A stretch of DNA of 60,908 nucleotides from NCBI GenBank assembly GCA_003246365.1, contig QKAN01000012.1, positions 1-60,908 of the forward strand, read 5' to 3'. The stretch comes from Clostridia bacterium (lineage in GTDB: Bacteria > Bacillota > Clostridia > Christensenellales > CAG-138). Both the position numbers and the translations under genes were made by a program. Positions within the stretch are counted from its first letter, which is position 1. Each line of letters opens with the position of its first letter. The notes under the pieces are model-generated. The model was not told the DNA's origin. It did not search any database and saw only the letters and a list, made by a program, of their open reading frames with translations. This document shows positions 26,789-34,324 of this stretch, piece by piece.

Positions 26789-27322
26789 ATGGAAGCATTT
26801 ATCGTACGCCCGATGCTCGAAGGTGACTGGCCGGATGTTGCGCGGATTTATCAGGAAGGCATGGATACCAACCTGGCTACGTTTCAGACCGAATGTCCAA
26901 GCTGGGAAGAATGGGATGCGTCGCATCGAACAGATTGCCGCCTTGTTATAGAACGGGATGGCGTTGCCGGTTGGTGTGCGCTCAGCCCTGTTTCCAGCCG
27001 CTGCGTATACGCCGGCGTCGCCGAGGTGAGCATTTATATCGGCGCGGAAGCGCGCGGCCTTGGTGCGGGGAAAACGCTGCTTACGGCGTTGATCGAATGT
27101 TCCGAACGGGAGGGATACTGGACGCTGCAGTCCGGCATTTTAGAGAACAACGAAGCAAGCGTGGCGCTTCACAAAAGCTGCGGATTCCGTGTGGTTGGGT
27201 ATCGCGAGAAGATCGGGCAGGATCGTTTCGGTGTTTGGCGGAATACGCTTCTGATGGAGCGGCGCAGCCAAAAGGACGATTTTACCGACGAAGGGAACGC
27301 GACCACCTGCTATTGCGGATAA
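26789..27322 (+). CDS. ArsN-like / phosphinothricin-type GNAT acetyltransferase
   Basis: 177 residues. The opening (RPMLEGDWPDVARIYQEGMD, then ATFQTECPSWEEWD) is typical of the PAT/ArsN1 branch of GNAT enzymes, and ARGLGAGKTLLTALI near residue 89 is the acetyl-CoA loop, with NEASVALHKSCGFRVVGYRE at the C-terminal side. ArsN1 N-acetylates the amino group of arsinothricin, an arsenic-containing antibiotic; PAT does the same for phosphinothricin. The place between permeases and arsC favours ArsN. The Cys-containing end (ATTCYCG) is unusual. GGAGG sits ten bases before ATG 26789. Confidence 0.8.
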   Translation: MEAFIVRPMLEGDWPDVARIYQEGMDTNLATFQTECPSWEEWDASHRTDCRLVIERDGVAGWCALSPVSSRCVYAGVAEVSIYIGAEARGLGAGKTLLTALIECSEREGYWTLQSGILENNEASVALHKSCGFRVVGYREKIGQDRFGVWRNTLLMERRSQKDDFTDEGNATTCYCG

Positions 27323-27342
27323 AGCGAAAGGATGATGGTAAC

Positions 27343-27744
27343 ATGAAAAAAGTTGCGTTTATCTGCACGCATAATTCCTGCCGCAGTCAGATTGCCGAAG
27401 CGCTCGGAAAATTGCTGGCAGCGGATGTGTTTGAAAGTTACTCCGCCGGAACGGAAACGAAGGATCGCATCAATCCGGACGCAGTGCGCCTCATGAAAGA
27501 GCGGTTCGGCGTAGATATGGAGCTGACGCAGCGGTCGAAGCTGATTTCCGAGTTGCCGCAGGTCGACGTTGTAATCACGATGGGTTGTGGGGTCGAATGC
27601 CCATATCTGCCTTCGCAGCGGCGCGAAGACTGGGGGCTGGAAGACCCGACCGGAAAGAGCGACGAGGTGTTCCTGGAGACGATTTCTACGATTGAAGCGA
27701 AGGTTCTTGCGCTGAAAGCGAGCTTGCAGGAATCGCTCAAATAA
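27343..27744 (+). CDS. arsC: Thioredoxin-coupled arsenate reductase
   Basis: 133 residues of the low-molecular-weight phosphatase fold. The P-loop CTHNSCR gives catalytic Cys8 and Arg14, with Cys13 in the loop; Cys82 and Cys86 in MGCGVECPYLP form the shuttle that ends as a disulfide read by thioredoxin, and EDWGLEDPTGK supplies the Asp general acid. It reduces As(V) to As(III). The preceding gene ends 20 bp upstream and GAAAGGATG provides the ribosome site. Last gene of the operon, followed by a terminator. Confidence 0.95.
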   Translation: MKKVAFICTHNSCRSQIAEALGKLLAADVFESYSAGTETKDRINPDAVRLMKERFGVDMELTQRSKLISELPQVDVVITMGCGVECPYLPSQRREDWGLEDPTGKSDEVFLETISTIEAKVLALKASLQESLK

Positions 27745-27755
27745 CTATTTTATTT

Positions 27756-27777
27756 AAGGACGTTAGCGTCCTTTTTT
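27756..27777 (+). terminator. Intrinsic terminator of the ars operon
   Basis: AAGGACG-tta-GCGTCCTT followed by TTTTT, just after the arsC stop codon. Confidence 0.9.
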
Positions 27778-27817
27778 GTTACGCTGCGATAGGAGGCGAA
27801 CTAATGCGAATCCGCTA

Positions 27818-27869
27818 TTGACGGCAGATAGAAATCGTCCTATAATGACTATAAATTCAAAAATAGTCA
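27818..27869 (+). promoter_or_regulatory. tetR promoter with perfect inverted repeat
   Basis: -35 TTGACG at 27818-27823, a 17-bp spacer, -10 TATAAT at 27841-27846. The inverted repeat TGACTAT-N10-ATAGTCA at 27846-27869 begins at the last -10 base and covers the start site. Autorepression by the TetR protein encoded 17 bp on is inferred. Confidence 0.85.
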
Positions 27870-27885
27870 AAAAGGTGAAATCCAT

Positions 27886-28485
27886 ATGCCGAAGATACTT
27901 TCGGAAAGCGAACGGTCATACATAAAAGAACGCCTGATGGTCGAAGCCAAGCGTTGCCTGATGCAATACGGCATACGCAAAACGACCGTGGACGAGCTGG
28001 TCAAGCGCGTCAACATTCCAAAAGGAACGTTTTATCTGTTCTACGAATCCAAGGACCGGTTGATCTTTGACGCAATTCTGGAGTTTAACGATGAGGTGCA
28101 AACAGAATTACTCAAAGAAGTTTCCGCGCTCAACAGCACACCGGATGTGGAAACGCTGACGGACATAATCTATCGGCTCTATCAAAAACTGGACGATTCT
28201 TTTCTACCGCGCCTATTGCAGGACGGCGAAATGGAATTTTTCATGCGTACTCTGCCGCCGGAACTATCTAAGCTGCATACGCTGCACGACGACAATAGCG
28301 TACGCCTGCTACTCGGCAAACTGCCCGGCATGCGGGAGGAACGCGCAGAGGTGTTCAGCGCGGCACTCAGAAGTGTGTTTTTAACGGTGCTGTATAAAAA
28401 CGAAATCGGCAAGGAAGTTTTTGACGAAACGCTGCGTATATTAATTCGAGGGATCGTTTTGCAGCTGCTGGAAGAAGACAAATAG
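27886..28485 (+). CDS. TetR-family transcriptional regulator
   Basis: 199 residues. The N-terminal helix-turn-helix is clear (AKRCLMQYGIRKTTVDELVK, then NIPKGTFYLFYESKDRLIFD), followed by a helical ligand-binding domain. AAAGGTG precedes ATG 27886. It is followed 104 bp later by an ATP-binding cassette and two ABC-2 permeases in the same orientation, so it probably senses the exported compound and represses both itself and the exporter. The ligand is not predictable from sequence. Confidence 0.93.
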   Translation: MPKILSESERSYIKERLMVEAKRCLMQYGIRKTTVDELVKRVNIPKGTFYLFYESKDRLIFDAILEFNDEVQTELLKEVSALNSTPDVETLTDIIYRLYQKLDDSFLPRLLQDGEMEFFMRTLPPELSKLHTLHDDNSVRLLLGKLPGMREERAEVFSAALRSVFLTVLYKNEIGKEVFDETLRILIRGIVLQLLEEDK

Positions 28486-28512
28486 AACTTCGATAACGGC
28501 AGGTGCTTCTAT

Positions 28513-28550
28513 ATAAAAACTTGATCACAGCATAAAAACCTGATCACAGC
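28513..28550 (+). repeat. Two tandem 19-bp repeats between tetR and the ABC exporter
   Basis: ATAAAAACTTGATCACAGC is followed directly by ATAAAAACCTGATCACAGC (one mismatch). Each copy holds the palindrome TGATCA. Being 40 bp upstream of the ABC gene start, they may bind a regulator, or may simply be a short duplication. Confidence 0.7.
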
Positions 28551-28589
28551 AAAGACTCGCAAAATTATAAAAAGCAGGGGGAGCGTATT

Positions 28590-29480
28590 ATGGGTTACGC
28601 CATCGAAACCAAAAAGCTGACAAAGTATTACGGAAAATCACGCGGGATCATCGATGTCGATCTCGCCGTGGAGGAAGGCGAAATTTTCGGTTTCATCGGT
28701 CCGAACGGCGCCGGAAAATCCACCACCATCCGCACGCTTCTGGGGCTCATCCGTAAGACGAGCGGCAGCGGATCAATCTTTGGTATGGATTGCGAAAAAG
28801 ACAAGGTGAAGATTCTTTCCGAGGTCGGTTATCTGCCCGGCGAAGTGTTTTATTATGATAAAATGCGCGCAATCGATCTGTTGAAGTATTCCGCAAGCTT
28901 CTATAAAAAAGACTGCACAAAGCGGATTCAGGAGCTTTCGGATGCGCTCGCGCTCGACCTGAACAAGAAGATTGAAGACATGAGTCTTGGCAACAAGAAA
29001 AAGGTCGGCATCGTACAGGGACTCCTTCACTCGCCGAGATTAATCATACTAGACGAACCGACGAGCGGGCTTGATCCGCTGATGCAACGGACGTTTTTCG
29101 ACTTGATCCAGCGCGAAAACGAGCGCGGCGCAACGGTGCTTTTCTCCTCGCATATCCTTGGCGAGGTACAGCGCATCTGCGATCGGGTCGCCATCATCAA
29201 GGAGGGCAAAATCGTAGACCTTCGGAGTATCGGCGAGATGCGAAAGAGCGCATACAAGAAAGTATCGTTCTCCACCGAACAGCCGATGAAAGAATTTGCG
29301 CTGGATGGCGCAATGCAGATTCAGCAGGATGATACGCAGACGAGCTTCCTATACAGCGGGGATATCAACGCTTTGATGGGCAAACTTGCGAGTTTACCGT
29401 TGATCAATGCGGACGTGAGCGAACCGGAGCTTGAGGAAATATTCCTGCACTACTACGAGGACGGGGAGGCGAAAGCATGA
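28590..29480 (+). CDS. ABC exporter ATP-binding protein
   Basis: 296 residues. Walker A GPNGAGKST (residues ~35-43), signature variant MSLGNKKKVGI (the LSGGQ equivalent is SLGNK), Walker B LIILDEPTSGLDP and switch His in LFSSHIL. The ~80-residue C-terminal extension is typical of the DrrA/BcrA group that energises ABC-2 exporters. AGGGGGAG precedes ATG 28590. The stop overlaps the first permease start by four bases. Likely exports a lipophilic compound or antimicrobial peptide under TetR control. Confidence 0.93.
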   Translation: MGYAIETKKLTKYYGKSRGIIDVDLAVEEGEIFGFIGPNGAGKSTTIRTLLGLIRKTSGSGSIFGMDCEKDKVKILSEVGYLPGEVFYYDKMRAIDLLKYSASFYKKDCTKRIQELSDALALDLNKKIEDMSLGNKKKVGIVQGLLHSPRLIILDEPTSGLDPLMQRTFFDLIQRENERGATVLFSSHILGEVQRICDRVAIIKEGKIVDLRSIGEMRKSAYKKVSFSTEQPMKEFALDGAMQIQQDDTQTSFLYSGDINALMGKLASLPLINADVSEPELEEIFLHYYEDGEAKA

Positions 29481-30277
29481 ACGTCTTTCGCTTTGAACTG
29501 CGCCGCGTCTGGTCAGGGGCTGTTGTATGGACCGGCATCATCGTCGCCTTGCTCGTGGCCTTGATCACCGGCGCACTGCCTGCGTTTATGGACAGCCGGG
29601 CGGGCGTGGAATCCATGCTGGCGAGCTTTCCGCCCGCGTTTGCGGCGGCATTCGGCTTGCAGCTGGATAACCTATTCAGCTTTGGCGGATTCTATTCATT
29701 CGGGTTTCTATATTTTTCGTTGTTTGGAACCATTATGGCCGCAGGGATCGGATTGGACATCTTCTCGCGGGAAAAACGCGAAAAATGCATGGACTTTCTG
29801 CTGACCAAACCGCGCGCAAGAAATCGGCTTTTCGTTGAAAAAATGCTTGCGGCGCTGTCGCTGATTCTGGCATCCAATGTGCTGTTCGTCGCCGAATCCC
29901 TTGCGCTATACCGCGCATATGCGCCAGCTCCGCTCGAATTTGGATACGCGCTGCTTGCCGCCTCGTCGCTTTGTTGCACGGAGATTGTGATGTTTTCCAT
30001 CGCGGTATTTGCGGCGGTGTTTGCCCGAAAGGTTCGCTCCGTTTCCGGCGCGGCAACGGCGATCGGCTTTGCGGGATTTTTGCTCAGCGCACTATACAGC
30101 CTGTTGGAAGAAGAAAAGCTCCGCTATATCACACCGTTTCAGTATTTTGATACGGCAAAAGCGTTCTTTGACGGTGCGTTTGAAGCGAAATATGCGCTTA
30201 CGGGCGTCGCACTGACGCTGGTGCTGTTGTGCGCTTCGTATTTGCGCTATACGCGCGCCGACATTCCGGCGCTGTAA
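29477..30277 (+). CDS. ABC-2 type permease, subunit 1
   Basis: 266 residues with six predicted membrane helices and a short cytosolic N-terminus (MNVFRFELRRVWSG), typical of ABC-2 permeases. The segment FSREKREKCMDFLLTKPRAR near residue 95-114 is the conserved cytosolic coupling stretch after helix two; a close relative (SRESIDKTYEFLFTKPRSR) occurs in the next protein, so the two are paralogues and probably form a heterodimer. The start overlaps the ATPase gene as ATGA. Confidence 0.88.
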   Translation: MNVFRFELRRVWSGAVVWTGIIVALLVALITGALPAFMDSRAGVESMLASFPPAFAAAFGLQLDNLFSFGGFYSFGFLYFSLFGTIMAAGIGLDIFSREKREKCMDFLLTKPRARNRLFVEKMLAALSLILASNVLFVAESLALYRAYAPAPLEFGYALLAASSLCCTEIVMFSIAVFAAVFARKVRSVSGAATAIGFAGFLLSALYSLLEEEKLRYITPFQYFDTAKAFFDGAFEAKYALTGVALTLVLLCASYLRYTRADIPAL

Positions 30278-30293
30278 AGGAGGAGGCACAGCT

Positions 30294-31091
30294 ATGAATT
30301 TGTTTCGTCGAGAATTAAAAACGGGATTCAAGCCGTTCCTCTTTTGGACGCTTGGTTTGTTTATGTTCATCTTCGCCGGCATCGTAAAATCCACCGCGGC
30401 GATGGCGGACGGCGCGTTTATGACTGAGCTCATCGGAAAGTTTCCCCGCATCGTCGTTGCCGTCATGGGATTCTCCAATCTGGATATCTCAAAGTTTGAA
30501 GGCTTTTATGCGGTGCTGATGCAGTATGTATTCGTGCTGACGGCGGTTTACGCCGCGCATCTGGGAACCAATGCGGTTTCGCGCGAGAGCATAGACAAAA
30601 CATATGAGTTTCTCTTCACCAAACCGCGCTCGCGTTCCTTCATTTTGACCAGAAAAATGCTTTCGGCGCTCGTGTTTCTAACGATCTACGCCGTGCTGAA
30701 TCTGCTGTTTTCGAAGATGGCGGTGCAGCAACTGAGCATAACAGGGGATTACACGAGCTTGTTTTTTCGGTTCTCTGTAGTTATGTGGTTTATCGGACTG
30801 GTGTTTTTCTCGCTGGCGGCAATGTTTGCCGCAACGATCGCCTCTGCGGAGCGCGGCGCGCGCGCGGGCAATCTGGCGGTGATGCTCGCATATGCGCTTG
30901 CCGTGGTATACGATTTGTTGGAAAATCCCGGACTGCTGCGCCTGACAACGCCGTTTCGGTACTTCCTGAATACGCAGGTGATCGAAGGAACCGTCTCCGT
31001 GCCGTATGCCGGACTTTGCGTTGCGCTGACTGCAGTGTTCCTTGCGGTTGCGTATTACCGGTTTGAGCGGCGCGATTTGGGCGCGTTATAA
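30294..31091 (+). CDS. ABC-2 type permease, subunit 2
   Basis: 265 residues, six membrane helices, N-terminus MNLFRRELKTGFKPFLFW and the coupling stretch SRESIDKTYEFLFTKPRSR. Paralogous to subunit 1. AAAGGAGGAGGC precedes ATG 30294, a strong site. Last gene of the tetR-ABC unit. A GC hairpin CGCCCG...CGGGCG lies at about 31160-31196 downstream, but without a clear T-run, so the end of the transcript is not settled. Confidence 0.88.
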   Translation: MNLFRRELKTGFKPFLFWTLGLFMFIFAGIVKSTAAMADGAFMTELIGKFPRIVVAVMGFSNLDISKFEGFYAVLMQYVFVLTAVYAAHLGTNAVSRESIDKTYEFLFTKPRSRSFILTRKMLSALVFLTIYAVLNLLFSKMAVQQLSITGDYTSLFFRFSVVMWFIGLVFFSLAAMFAATIASAERGARAGNLAVMLAYALAVVYDLLENPGLLRLTTPFRYFLNTQVIEGTVSVPYAGLCVALTAVFLAVAYYRFERRDLGAL

Positions 31092-31261
31092 GCCAATATT
31101 TGCGCATAGCGCATGATATTCCGTGTCAAAACGGAAAACTCTTTTCAAACGATCGGTAAATCCGCCCGTAAATCGCATACAAGCGCTTTGCGGGCGCGGT
31201 CGTTTATGGTAACATTTTGCCGGGCAAAACAAATTGACGCTCAGGAGGTTTTTTGCGGTCA

Positions 31262-32311
31262 ATGAATTTCTTGGATCTGGTATTTTGGAATAACACCATT
31301 TTGGATTACATCATTTTTATAGGCGCACTCATTTTAGGGTTCGTTCTCATTTTTGTCTTAGGACGTGTCGTTCTGCGGCAGATTGCCGCGCGGAACGAGA
31401 AAGAGCAAACGAAGTACGGCGACTTCATGCTGGCCGCAATCAAACGGTATCTGTTGCCGACGGCGTATTTTACAGTGTTCTATTATTGCACACGGCTGTT
31501 GACCATGGACGATAAAATCTCAAACATTGTTGGCGCTCTGACCACGCTGTTTGCAATCGTAATGGGCGCGATGTTTCTCTCCACGCTTACGGCTTACGCC
31601 TTCGGAAAGATGAACCTCGGCAAAGGGGAGAGCGGGGCGCTTGCTGTAAAGTGGCTGGTGCGTTTCGCAAAAGGCGGAATCTGGGTCATCGCGCTGATTC
31701 TGTTTCTCGATAACATCGGGGTCAAGATCACGTCTCTGGTTACCGGCCTCGGTATCGGCGGCGTCGCGATTGCGTTTGCGGCGCAAAGCGTGCTGACAGA
31801 TATCTTCTGCTTTTTCACGATATTCTTCGATAAGCCGTTTGAATTAGGAGATTTCATCATCGCGGGCGATCACATGGGTACGGTGGAGCACATAGGCCTG
31901 AAAACCACGCGACTGCGCGCGCTCGGCGGCGAGCAGTTGATCGTTTCGAATGCGGACCTGACCGGCTCGCGCATTCGCAACTATAAAACCATGGAGCAGC
32001 GGCGCGTACTCTTTTCGCTGGGCGTTACCTACGATACGCCTGCGGAAAAGCTGAAACTGATACCCGATTTGATCAAATCGATTGTCGACGACACGCAAGA
32101 CGCAACGTTTGCGCGAACGAACTTTGCGACATTCGGAGCATACAGCCTGAACTTTGAGGTCGTCTACTATGTGTTGACGGCGGATTACGACCGCTATATG
32201 CAGATCAACGAACAGATCAATCTGGCGATCAAGGAAGGCTTTGAACAGCTAGGCGTATCGTTCGCATTTCCGACGTCTACGGTACAGGTGCAGCCGCAGG
32301 AGCGGATCTAG
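31262..32311 (+). CDS. MscS-family mechanosensitive channel
   Basis: About 350 residues. N-terminal membrane helices (two to four), then the pore-lining TM3 and beta domain: GLGIGGVAIAFAAQSVLTDIFCF (core GLGIGGVAIAFAAQ) is the MscS hallmark, followed by PFELGDFIIAGDHMGTVEHIGL and RALGGEQLIVSNADL. It opens under hypo-osmotic stress to release solutes. AGGAGG lies at 31243-31248, 13 bases before ATG 31262; TTG 31253 is nearer (four bases) and would add three residues, so the start is not settled. The gene appears monocistronic. Confidence 0.92.
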   Translation: MNFLDLVFWNNTILDYIIFIGALILGFVLIFVLGRVVLRQIAARNEKEQTKYGDFMLAAIKRYLLPTAYFTVFYYCTRLLTMDDKISNIVGALTTLFAIVMGAMFLSTLTAYAFGKMNLGKGESGALAVKWLVRFAKGGIWVIALILFLDNIGVKITSLVTGLGIGGVAIAFAAQSVLTDIFCFFTIFFDKPFELGDFIIAGDHMGTVEHIGLKTTRLRALGGEQLIVSNADLTGSRIRNYKTMEQRRVLFSLGVTYDTPAEKLKLIPDLIKSIVDDTQDATFARTNFATFGAYSLNFEVVYYVLTADYDRYMQINEQINLAIKEGFEQLGVSFAFPTSTVQVQPQERI

Positions 32312-32337
32312 ACTTAGAAAGAGCAAGTTTTTCACTT

Positions 32338-32366
32338 GGGGACGGCCTATGTCGTCCTCTTTTTTA
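32338..32366 (+). terminator. Intrinsic terminator after mscS
   Basis: GGGGACG-gcctatgt-CGTCCTC followed by TTTTTT. It touches the 3' end of the converging rsgA gene. Confidence 0.85.
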
Positions 32367-33458
32367 ATAGTCCTGATCCGCTGTGCCGCGTTTACCGCCG
32401 GATTTTTGAAGCGCCTTGCTATACTTTGCAATTTCGGTAAACCGCTGTTGTTTTTGCTTGAGGTATTTTGCCTGATCTCCGGCATACTGGGACTCCCGCT
32501 GCAGCTTTTGATAGCTTTCGTATCTTGAGAGCGGGAGTTCACCGGAGGCGATTGCCGCCTGCACCGCACAGCCAGGTTCGGTTTCGTGGCGGCAGTTTGC
32601 AAATCGGCAGAGCGAAAAATACTGCTCGACATCCGAAAAAGATTCGCTCAATCCCGATGTGGCGTCCAGCATGCCGAGTTCACGCATGCCTGGCGTGTCG
32701 ATGATCATTAACCCGCTGTTTAGCCGTATCAGCTGTCGGTGCGTGGTGGTATGCCGCCCTTTGCTGTCGTCTTCGCGGATGCCGCTGACGGACATGAGTT
32801 CTTCGCCCGCAAGCGCGTTGACAAAGCTGGATTTTCCGACGCCGGAGGAACCGAGCAATACGACGGTTTTTCCGGATTGGAGATAGGGCGAGAGTGCGTC
32901 AAATCCATATCCGGTTTTTGCACTCACGGCAAACACATCTACCCCCGCGGCAACGCGCATTGCGCCATTCATTTGCTCGTCGAAACTCTCTACAAGATCC
33001 GCTTTGGTCAGCACGACGACCGGCACAGCGCCGGACTGCCAGGCAAGCGCAAGGTAACGCTCAAGGCGTCGCGGGTTAAAGTCGTGGTTGAGCGACTGCA
33101 TGATAAACACGCTGTCGAAGTTTGCGGCAACGGCCTGCTCGCCCTGACCCAACGTCGGGTTTTTGCGGGCAAAGTATGATCGCCGCGGCAGCGTCTGCGT
33201 GATGGTGCTGTCGCCAAGGTCGTTGTACTGGATTAAAACGAAATCTCCGGTCGTGGGAAACGGTTCCACACCGTCGTTAAAATAAACGGCGGATTTCAAT
33301 CTGCCGTAGCATTCTCCCCGATCGCTGACCAAAGCATAGCGTTCCTTGTGAACCGCGGTTACGCGCGCGGGGATTTCATTTTCCCGCGCGCGTTGTTCCG
33401 ATGCTGCCCGCAAAGCAGGTGAACATCCGTAAGAATCCAGCAAAGCTGTTTCGCTCAT
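32364..33458 (-). CDS. rsgA: RsgA (YjeQ/YloQ)-type ribosome-associated GTPase
   Basis: 364 residues: an N-terminal OB domain, a circularly permuted GTPase with the order G4 (LTKADL), G5 (VSAKTG), G1 (GSSGVGKSS), G3 (DTPGMRE), then a zinc knuckle CRFANCRHETEPGC. RsgA assists late maturation of the 30S subunit. It is longer than Bacillus YloQ (~300) because of a ~45-residue N-terminal extension, like E. coli RsgA and a class of paralogues in Clostridia. It is not beside prkC/rpe as the standard copy often is; instead its ATG overlaps the stop of an unknown small protein (ATGA), the end of a minus-strand operon with a structured leader. GAGGAAAAGGAC precedes the start. Confidence 0.93.
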   Translation of the reverse strand: MSETALLDSYGCSPALRAASEQRARENEIPARVTAVHKERYALVSDRGECYGRLKSAVYFNDGVEPFPTTGDFVLIQYNDLGDSTITQTLPRRSYFARKNPTLGQGEQAVAANFDSVFIMQSLNHDFNPRRLERYLALAWQSGAVPVVVLTKADLVESFDEQMNGAMRVAAGVDVFAVSAKTGYGFDALSPYLQSGKTVVLLGSSGVGKSSFVNALAGEELMSVSGIREDDSKGRHTTTHRQLIRLNSGLMIIDTPGMRELGMLDATSGLSESFSDVEQYFSLCRFANCRHETEPGCAVQAAIASGELPLSRYESYQKLQRESQYAGDQAKYLKQKQQRFTEIAKYSKALQKSGGKRGTADQDY

Positions 33459-33814
33459 GTCCTTTTCCTCACAAATAGTGCCGCAACCGCTTTTGCAATG
33501 TAATGCGGCGGTCTAGCGGGCGTTTCCGCGTCGTATGCCTGAAGCTTAGTGTCGCAGCCGCGGCACGGGTGCGGAGCAAAGATACTGCCGAATTGACCGG
33601 CGTTAATCGTTGACCCCTGCGCGGGATTCACGATGAAATTATGATGTTCGGGTTTCATAGTTCCCTCCGTAATTCTGGTTCGTCGCTTGCGGAAAGCGAT
33701 TTCACGCAAGCGCAAAAGCGCCCGAATGAATGTTTCCGCAATGGAATTGTCCGGCATTTGCCGGAGCGTTAACGCGCCATATGGCGCGAGATAAAGTCGG
33801 TTTTGATCGATCAT
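33455..33814 (-). CDS. Unknown small protein, 119 residues, with internal start
   Basis: No family recognised. The start at 33814 follows GGGAGGT with good spacing. A second strong site GGAGGG stands before an in-frame ATG at 33658 (residue 53), so a 67-residue product (MKPEHHNFIVNPAQG...) could also be made; the first ~52 residues (MIDQNRLYLAPYGALTLRQM...) look like a separate small protein joined by loss of a stop. The C-terminal part has a CRGC pair (HPCRGCDTK) that could bind metal and ends in basic residues. Its stop overlaps the rsgA start by four bases, so translation is probably coupled. Reading frame support is from ribosome sites and operon layout only. Confidence 0.6.
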   Translation of the reverse strand: MIDQNRLYLAPYGALTLRQMPDNSIAETFIRALLRLREIAFRKRRTRITEGTMKPEHHNFIVNPAQGSTINAGQFGSIFAPHPCRGCDTKLQAYDAETPARPPHYIAKAVAALFVRKRT

Positions 33815-33819
33815 TGCGC

Positions 33820-34011
33820 TTACCTCCCTGATAAAAACGCGAGAAGACCCTTTTGCCGGGCAGTATTCGCGTTTCGACTGCGGCGCATGGCCGCGCGGCG
33901 CGCGCGCCGCATTTCTTCTGTAGCGCAGATAACATCGCGCTGGTATCGCTCGTCGATCGCCGGCTGCGCCAAATAAGGCGAAGCAAGCCAGCAAACGTGT
34001 GTGTCAAACAT
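33820..34011 (-). CDS. Unknown small basic protein, 63 residues
   Basis: No family recognised. It starts at 34011 after TTTGGAGGAAAA, a strong ribosome site. The sequence opens MFDTHVCWLASPYLAQPAID and its second half is very basic (EEMRRARRAAMRRSRNANTA), suggesting binding to RNA, ribosome or membrane surface. It ends six bases before the start of the next small protein. First gene after a ~380-base leader that contains a short peptide and a terminator, in an operon ending with rsgA. Confidence 0.6.
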   Translation of the reverse strand: MFDTHVCWLASPYLAQPAIDERYQRDVICATEEMRRARRAAMRRSRNANTARQKGLLAFLSGR

Positions 34012-34047
34012 TGTTTTTTCCTCCAAATTCGGGTCGATGGTTGTTAT

Positions 34048-34116
34048 GGGCATAAAAATAGCCGTGATGTGCAGCCCTGTTAGGACTGCTCTCACGGCGG
34101 ATTCGGCGTTATGCCC
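34048..34116 (-). other. Long nested hairpin in the leader
   Basis: Three stacked pairings: GGGCATA with TATGCCC (outer), GCCGTGA with TCACGGC (middle) and GCAGTCCT with AGGGCTGC (inner, some mismatches), separated by asymmetric internal loops. The compact, ordered form over 69 bases is beyond what random sequence usually gives. Orientation cannot be fixed from the fold alone, but it lies in the leader of the minus-strand operon. Confidence 0.65.
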
Positions 34117-34131
34117 GCTGAATTATGTAAA

Positions 34132-34162
34132 TAAAAACGAGCACACCCGATCGATGTGCCCG
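34132..34162 (-). terminator. Leader terminator (attenuator) before the small-protein operon
   Basis: On the minus strand CGGGCACA-tcgatcggg-TGTGCTCG is followed by TTTTTATTT. It stands ~120 bases before the first gene and ~230 bases after the promoter, so transcripts must read through it. Confidence 0.85.
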
Positions 34163-34291
34163 TAAAATTACAGTTCTTCGAAAGGTTCTGCTGACAGACG
34201 CGAATCGCTTTTTTCGGGGGTAATCGAAAGAAACCTTCGAATACCGGTGTTTTTAAACCGAGAAAACCGTCTGCGCCTGAATATTCAGTTG

Positions 34292-34324
34292 TTAGGCTTG
34301 CGCCACCCTGATCTCATAAAGCAT
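34292..34324 (-). CDS. Candidate leader peptide MLYEIRVAQA
   Basis: A ten-residue frame (ATG complement of 34322-34324, stop TAA complement of 34292-34294) preceded by GGAAAGGAG, 12 bases upstream. It lies ~65 bases after the predicted transcription start and ~130 bases before the leader terminator. Ribosome movement on it could decide which hairpin forms. Short frames with good ribosome sites can occur by chance, so this stays tentative. Confidence 0.45.
   Translation of the reverse strand: MLYEIRVAQA

Noticed and set aside
26893-27744. Long open frame (283 codons) spanning the acetyltransferase and arsC
   Set aside because: Its second part is arsC itself in frame; the first part is a shifted reading of the acetyltransferase gene without homology. 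arsC has its own start and ribosome site at 27343.
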